Assembly: GCA_008508345.1 (NCBI GenBank)
Contig: QNGE01003346.1
Location: 1-64,000, forward strand
DNA from: Paragonimus westermani
Taxonomy: Eukaryota > Platyhelminthes > Trematoda > Plagiorchiida > Troglotrematidae
Length of the DNA: 64,000 nucleotides
Direction of reading: 5' to 3'
Every line of letters begins with the position of its first letter. Position 1 is the stretch's first letter. The notes under the pieces were generated by a model that worked only from the letters and a program-made list of their open reading frames with translations, was not told the origin of the DNA and ran no database searches. The translations under genes were made by a program, and so were the position numbers. Positions 58,406 through 64,000 of this stretch are shown here, piece after piece.

Positions 58406-61186
58406 CCTTTTCAATGGTCGCTTGCAGCTACTGGATTTTCTGAAGTTGAGAACTGCCCTTCACTTTCCACGCGTTGGGCTGGTGTTATGATCTCTAGTTT
58501 TCACGTTGTACAATACGTGACAATGTTGTTATGTACACAACAAATTCGCCAAAACGGCTTTAGACAGAGCGATGTTGTGCTGCTTATTGTATCTGGATTT
58601 GAGCCCGATGCTATTAACTCATACAGCTATGAACAAGTAACTTCAGCATCATCATATAGTATTCGGATTAAACACATAAAAAACAGTAAATTTAGCTAAC
58701 CGGCGATGACCAGTACTGAGTTTGGACACGGTTAACTTGTATAGAAATGTTAGTCCAGATTAAACGACCCATACAACTAACATCAATTCATTGAAACTTT
58801 TCGAATTTATTTCTGTGAATTTAGTAAATAGTCTAACAAAGTAGAGACGTCTTGTCGGGCATTTCAAGTGATTTACCCACTGACATATTTCCTTCTTAGA
58901 AGAAAGGAAGTGGTTTACTTTAAAAAAGTTGTTTGATGTCTACGTACCATGAGAAACGTCAAATGTCTGCATGGTTCTCAGTACAGAATCCCAGAAAAGC
59001 GATCGAAAACTCAATGTGACATGTGTTATCGTTTAGTTCAGTAACAACTATACTCACTTATCCCTGAAGTCAACACTTTATCGTCTCCTTCCACATTCAT
59101 CTCGTTCGGTTTTCTTCCACAGCCATTAATTCCAGCTTGTCACCCCTCCCCCAAAGAATACACCGTCAGAGTCCATATCTCAGACGAATTTAGCAGTGCT
59201 CATTACTAAGATACTGAGAGTGATAAGGAATAACTGATGTTCCGTGTCTAGACTGGCCTACAAATATTGGTTCCAACATTTGTGAGAAAGAAACAAACGT
59301 GGTAGTTAGGTAGCTTAATGTGTCTGAATAAATGGGAAACGTTTTGTGGGGAGAATGCCCGCCAGGTTAATAGTGTTTGACATAAATGAGTCGAGATGGA
59401 TTAAATTGGGAGGGCGTTTATCAGAACACAATGTAAGTCTGAAGCTCACATAAAAGAGACTTGCAACAAAAACAATAGAAAGATATAACTAGTGTAAAAA
59501 GATGTCAATCTTAGTAAAACACCCACATTAGTGTGAATGCGAGGTTTCATTCCATGGAGAAGAGTTCTGCTGATTGAAACCCTACAAACTAGTTTGTGGG
59601 AAAGTGTAACTGTGAGCGCGTTAAGGAAGAAAAGTTATATCTTGAAACGAAAATGAGCATTCATATAAGAGTAACAAGAAGCACGCTGCTTGCAGACTAC
59701 GATTTGAAGAGGGAAATCATTACATTCGGGAATTTTGTGGAAGTTTCTTCTAAGTTTCCAAAAGAAAACCAACATGGTGGACCAGAAATAACACAGTGAG
59801 GTTTCCATCCGCTTATATGAGATATCACAAAGCAGAACGTCGTTTACACACTAGCAAAATAGTGTTTCTTTTGTTGAAACCACAAGATCGTTAATGGTGT
59901 AGAGACTAGGGTGTGCTGGAGAACATAGTGGTTGTTGTTACTTTTGACTGGTGTAGGCGTGAGAAAGTGAATTGTAAATGGGTGTTTAATTACTCCGTAC
60001 TGCGCCATAGTAAGACAGTCTTAACTTCGTTCATTTGAAGAATATTGACGAGGCCGTCGCTGAGACCTTTGCCACATATACGAGGTAATGTAGACTCACA
60101 ACTGTGCCAGAGTTTTCGAACATCATCTAAGTGTACAGGAAAACAACTAACAGATCTCATAGTGCAGTGGGGATTCGTGTAGGTGTGAAGTTTGCCCGAG
60201 ACTATGATACGGAAACGGTCAGCCGTGCTGCATAATAATGCAGGCAGACAGGCCCTGAGGTAGCTTGGTGTTATAACTTCACTGGATGAAATTGTCTCAG
60301 CAAGTTCCACAGTTCTGTGTTACGGGAAAAACCGCGTGGTAACCCACCTATTCGTTTGCCGGACGAATTACTTGTTGGGATGGCAGTGTGATGCAAACAG
60401 CTCATAAGTTGGTAAACCTTGGAGGCATACCGGATGCCCACATTGTTCAAGTTTGGTGGTAGTTGACATCGTTTGCTGTGACAGCCAACGGTAAAGCTGT
60501 TGTGGTTCGCTGACTCTGCATGCGTCAAGCCGGTTAGAGTGATCCATGCACGGATAACCAGACACATCCTACTCACCACTTTAATTAGCCTTATGATCAC
60601 TTGTTTTGGACTATATAGCAACCCGGTAGGGCACGGAAAATATCACGATCGGTAGTGAGTTGGAGTATGCCAGTAATGTTTTTCATTAGTTACTCCATAG
60701 TTGTACTCATAATATCCTGATCACTACAGACCCGAACATGGTTTAACGTCAGCGGAAGACTTCTCTGTATATGAGGCTTCTTTTGACAACACCGAATTCT
60801 ACTTTGTTCATATTAACTGAATCTAAATTGTGCACACATCGCCAACCAACAATAGTGTATGCAATCCACATATTTGTATCACAGCATTTCATCTGACTTT
60901 GACGGATTAGCACGTTTGGTGGGTATTCGTTGTGTGGTTGATTAACTGAAGGGAAGTACATAAGTCTGCAGACTGCGTTGGTAACGTGCAGTGCATCGAA
61001 TACAATCACCTGCTCTGTGTGTAATTCGAACCGTCCACACACTACTGCACTGGGTTCTCTACGTTGATCGTGAAATCATTGACTTCGGCGTAGATGGAAG
61101 AAGCTAGTCACCTATGCACTGACGGACCAATCATTTTCTCTTCGCGGTCTGACTAACCGCGAATGGCACTGAGGATCGAACTACCT
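58406..61186. other. No recognised gene
   Basis: Several minus-strand open frames (59990-60310, 60271-60621, 60749-61042) lie close together. They contain no known motif and do not join into a recognisable protein. Confidence 0.35.
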
Positions 61187-61242
61187 TGCATTCTATTGGC
61201 TACAATTCCGGGCCGTTTGACCACCTGCACATTTCACTAACC
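61187..61242 (+). repeat. Dispersed repeat shared with 7731-7785
   Basis: See 7731-7785. Shared core: TACAATTCCGGGCCGT and ACATTTCACTAAC. Confidence 0.6.
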
Positions 61243-61499
61243 CAGTAAGACTGCTCAACTTAAGAACTCGGGATTTCTGTCCGAATTTAAAGGGTGTGTG
61301 TGAACAGTGGTGCTGTAAAACTGGGTTAAAACGAGATGGATTTCATCTCACAAGTACAACGATCAACAGTAACATCAAGGCGCTATCAGTCTATAACGAA
61401 CGAGCGGCGATGTAAATCAAGGGGTGGAATTACTTATCCTGTTTCATGAAGCAAAACTTCAAACCACCACTCCACGAGTAGTTTCATCCCGGGTTGAAC

Positions 61500-61550
61500 T
61501 AATCAAGTGGAGGCAACCGATGTAGGGAACCGAACACTCAGCTCATCGCG
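61500..61550 (+). repeat. Short repeat shared with 28061-28105
   Basis: See 28061-28105. Confidence 0.35.
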
Positions 61551-61677
61551 CTACAAGAGATAGAGAGTGTGAAACGATTCTCATTTGGAACGATGAGCTC
61601 TCTCAGGATGGCAGATAAGTGGCGAGGTAGATTCGAAAGTATCAGCAGCACCACTTTCTCATAAGCAGTACTGTGAG

Positions 61678-61897
61678 TGTAACACGCGACCGAAACTAGT
61701 TAGAGTGCACGGATCGAATATGAAGTGGTAATTGTTACACGGTTGTTTCGTTCACCTTTCAGACCGCTAAGTCAATGTTGTGCACGAGGATCTCGAACCA
61801 ACGGACAGTCAGACAAACAAGCAGAACACTTGTAGTTAAACTGTCGTAATACATTTTCGGTCATAATCTCTGTCTGCCCTTACGGTTGTATGTTACA
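61678..61897 (+). mobile_element. 5' LTR of a second Ty3/gypsy element
   Basis: The segment starts TGTAAC and ends GTTACA, a 6-bp perfect terminal inverted repeat, 220 bp long. It is followed by a 3-bp spacer, a primer-binding-like site and gag. The start is confirmed by the fragment at 51410, which begins at the same base. Confidence 0.75.
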
Positions 61898-61900
61898 ATT

Positions 61901-61917
61901 TGGCGATCCTGCCATGA
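61901..61917 (+). other. Primer-binding site
   Basis: TGGCGATCCTGCCATGA follows the LTR end by 3 bp. It resembles the tRNA-Trp-complementary site TGGTGACCCCGACGTGA used by CsRn1-type elements at 13 of 17 positions. The tRNA assignment is inferred. Confidence 0.55.
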
Positions 61918-61923
61918 TACGGA

Positions 61924-62630
61924 ATGTCCAAATCCTCAAAGAAACCTGAAGAAGACCAACATTCTTCTACACCTTCCACCTCCGGAGAATTCGGTCACCC
62001 CATGCAAACTCTTAAAAACATCCTAGACAAACTATCGTCGAAACTCACATTAGCGGAGGTGCAGGTATCGATTCCACACCCCGACAAGTTTACTGTGGGG
62101 GGGCATTATTCCCGTTTGGAAGGTCAAATACGGGCCTATCTCCGTAACTTCCTAGCAGAGTTCCACAACAAACTTATTCAGAATTAGCTGAATGGAGAGG
62201 TCTGCGATGTTGTTGTTGAGGCAAAAATTTGAAACACCCCGTATCAGATGAGATGTTTACCGAGCTACGGCGTCTACTGGACGCCCCCTTGCATCCGACT
62301 GTTTACCGACAACAGTTCCATGCTCATAGACAGCTCGAGGGAGAAACCGTTTGGTCGTTTGTTCGCGAACGGTGGCAGCTGGCCGAAGGCGGATATGAGA
62401 ATGAGTCCTCAGAGGAACTCCGGAAGAGGATTCTTGAACATCTAGTGGAGGGGATCCGGCCAACAAACATAAAAAAGTGGTTCCTACTCCATCCATCCAG
62501 CGACCTTGACGCCGCAATGCGATTGGCGGAAGACCTCGAGCAGGTCGAGGCAGTCGTCGGCCGACCAGCACAATATTGCGTCGCGGCAAGAGCGACCAGT
62601 CAGCCCCCCAAAACATAGAAGAAGCTCGGA
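61924..62630 (+). pseudogene. Ty3/gypsy gag, frameshifted
   Basis: The first frame, from ATG at 61924, reads MSKSSKKPEEDQHSSTPSTS and then IPHPDKFTVGGHYSRLEGQI before a stop at 62187. The capsid-like part goes on in another frame from about 62229: FTELRRLLDAPLHPTVYRQQ, FHAHRQLEGETVWSFVRERW, ending 62618 near a basic region. The layout (Ser-rich start, P-P-F-G-W-like segment, then a helical capsid with an R-Q-E-V-W segment) is that of gypsy Gag, which packages the RNA. I see no zinc knuckle after the capsid. The break between 62187 and 62229 means it cannot make one protein. Confidence 0.75.
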
Positions 62631-63449
62631 CCGGTATCGGGGACCTAGCCACTCGCTGTATGGTGACCGCGAATGGCGACCTTTGTGGAACAAGTTGCGT
62701 AGACTATGCGACATTGCGTTCCGGGCAAATTGTCAAGCCTCCAAAACTGTCGACCAGGCCGCCAGAAGCTACGTCGGAACAGGTAAACCCTACAATCAAG
62801 TTTACGCTTCTTCCCTTACCGATTGTTCCCAACCCCTGCAGAACTCACGGTTGAGCTATTAATATGTGGAATAGCATTGGTAGGTCTGGTGCATACCGGA
62901 GCGTCCTTAAGTGTAATCGGCACACACATACAGTACCCAGACTTTCGGGCTACAAACGAAAACCCCGTTGTCAACGCATCCTTACGGCCAGCAGTGATCA
63001 AATGCTGACAGAGGGCAAAATCATTGCATCAGTTAAAATAGCCGAATGCCATATAGAGCACAGTTTTGTGGTGAGCTCCAACCTCCCATTCTGTGTTATA
63101 GTGGAGATGAATCTTTTAGGCCTCTTAGGTGCACTCTCGATTTGCACAGCCTTAGGCTAAGGAACCCGTCCGGTGTCACTAGAACTCCGCCAGAAACTGA
63201 ATTCCCTCTCTATGTCACTACAGCCCCTTCCGAAGCGAATCGCCAAACTGGCCAGATGATCCAGTCAAGTGGGGCTCTCAGCAACTCGCGAATTTCTCAA
63301 AGCTTGAAGTCGACAATCCAAAGTCGACCACAAGTGTTCGCGTGGGACGGAGCAACGTTAGGTCGTACAAGCATTGTGAAGAATGGAATTATTACAAGGG
63401 ATGCGCTTTCAATCAAAATACTCTCACGCAGGATACCTGCACATCTTTA
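62631..63449 (+). pseudogene. Ty3/gypsy protease and spacer, degenerate
   Basis: The protease region at about 62823-63160 reads TVELLICGIALVGLVHTGAS and LSVIG. The active-site D-T-G is H-T-G here, so the aspartic protease is inactive. Further on, the frame shifts to GQRAKSL and VVSSNLPFCVIVEMNLLGLL (63070-63130). The following 300 bp, leading to the RT, contain several frames with no recognisable motif. Confidence 0.7.
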
Positions 63450-64000
63450 GGATGAGGTGCGTAAGACGGTTGACGACTTGTTACAGAAGAACGTGATCCG
63501 GCCCTTGAAGTCTCAACGGGCTGCCCCAATAGTTCTGGTAAAAATAAAAGGCGACGAATTTCGGTTATGCGTGGATTGCAGGAAGCTCAATGGGGTGACA
63601 AAGAAAGATGCATTTCCGTTACCAAGAATTGAAGTCCTATTTGATGCTATCGATGGAGCCATGTATATAAGTATGTTAGACTTGGCATCAGGCTATTGGC
63701 AGGTGAAGGTCGAAGAAAACGATCGAGCGAAGACGGCTATCACCGTACCGTCAGGGCTGTATGAGTTCAAATTATGCCTTTTGGACTATCAAACGCACCT
63801 GTGACATTTTCACGCTTGATGCAGGAAGCATTGCATGATTTGATCCCTCGGACATGCCTAGTGTATCTATATGATGTCATAGTCCATGAGAGGTCCGAAC
63901 TAGAGCATATGCGCAATTTGGAGTGTGTGCCGGACCGCCTGGCCGAAGTCGGTTTAAAACTAAATCCCTCAAAGTGTCACTTTCTATTCAAAGAGGTACT
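63450..64000 (+). pseudogene. Ty3/gypsy reverse transcriptase, 5' part
   Basis: The RT starts with RKTVDDLLQKNVIRPLKSQR and APIVLVKIKGDEFRLCVDCR (the P-VLV-K-G--R-CVDYR motif), KLNGVTKKDAFPLPRI, then YISMLDLASGYWQVKVEEND. A frameshift after YEFK at about 63780 leads to MPFGLSNAPVTFS in the next frame, then CLVYLYDVIVHERS (the YLDD box reads YLYD) and LNPSKCHFLFKEV at the window end. This RT is not of the CsRn1 type seen at 250-2455, so the window has two gypsy lineages. The rest of pol and the 3' LTR lie beyond 64000. Confidence 0.88.

Noticed and set aside
58152..58414. Open frames on both strands (70-74 residues)
   Set aside because: They lie in the LTR fragment; the same reading ends (RLAASDSD) occur at the window start for the same reason.
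1..64000. CRISPR arrays, bacterial operons, rRNA genes
   Set aside because: No regularly spaced repeats, no Shine-Dalgarno-led gene clusters and no rRNA-like blocks were seen; the content is eukaryotic retroelements.

Overview
This window looks like repeat-rich intergenic or intronic DNA of a metazoan, most likely a flatworm and probably a trematode. No long intact gene is visible. What can be recognised is decayed retroelements: two Ty3/gypsy LTR elements (one close to the CsRn1 clade of flukes), a non-LTR retrotransposon (LINE), five Penelope-like element (PLE) copies, and a family of short tRNA-related SINE-like repeats. The combination of a CsRn1-like gypsy element, abundant PLEs and hammerhead-bearing tRNA-related SINEs (comparable to the schistosome Sm-alpha repeats) is the reason for the fluke assignment. 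Species cannot be named from the sequence.

Layout. 1-2455 (-): 3' LTR and pol of a CsRn1-like gypsy element, ended in the reverse transcriptase by a SINE at 2444-2753. 8667-9152: a SINE with an intact hammerhead and a tandem tail. 18.5-19.8 kb (-): PLE copy 1. 29.7-32.1 kb (+): LINE with endonuclease, RT and C-terminal remnants. 35.3-37.1 kb (-): PLE copy 2. 37.5-38.8 kb: two SINEs. 40573-41068: two SINEs head to head inside one target-site duplication, with a hammerhead on each strand. 42.9-45.6 kb (+): two PLEs of different lineages in series. 48.1-49.6 kb: a PLE whose 5' part is inverted. 53.5-57.9 kb: more SINE fragments and a 103-bp repeat block. 58.1-58.4 kb (-): solo LTR fragment. 61678-64000 (+): 5' LTR, primer-binding site, gag, protease and RT of a second gypsy element running off the window.

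The most interesting signal is the SINE-like family. Its members carry a pol III-like A/B-box promoter followed by a type I hammerhead ribozyme. The copy at 40926-40974 has every core nucleotide, a perfect helix II and an 8-bp helix I. Several copies sit as outward-facing head-to-head pairs, and one PLE shows a 5' inversion. PLEs are therefore candidate partners for mobilising the hammerhead RNAs; this link is inference.

Host coding sequence is at best sparse. A few short plus-strand stretches have splice-like borders (10337-10404, 22546-22723, 51576-51701, and around a possible 51-nt intron at 54354) and are offered as candidate exons only. Long stretches between the named features show nothing I can recognise.
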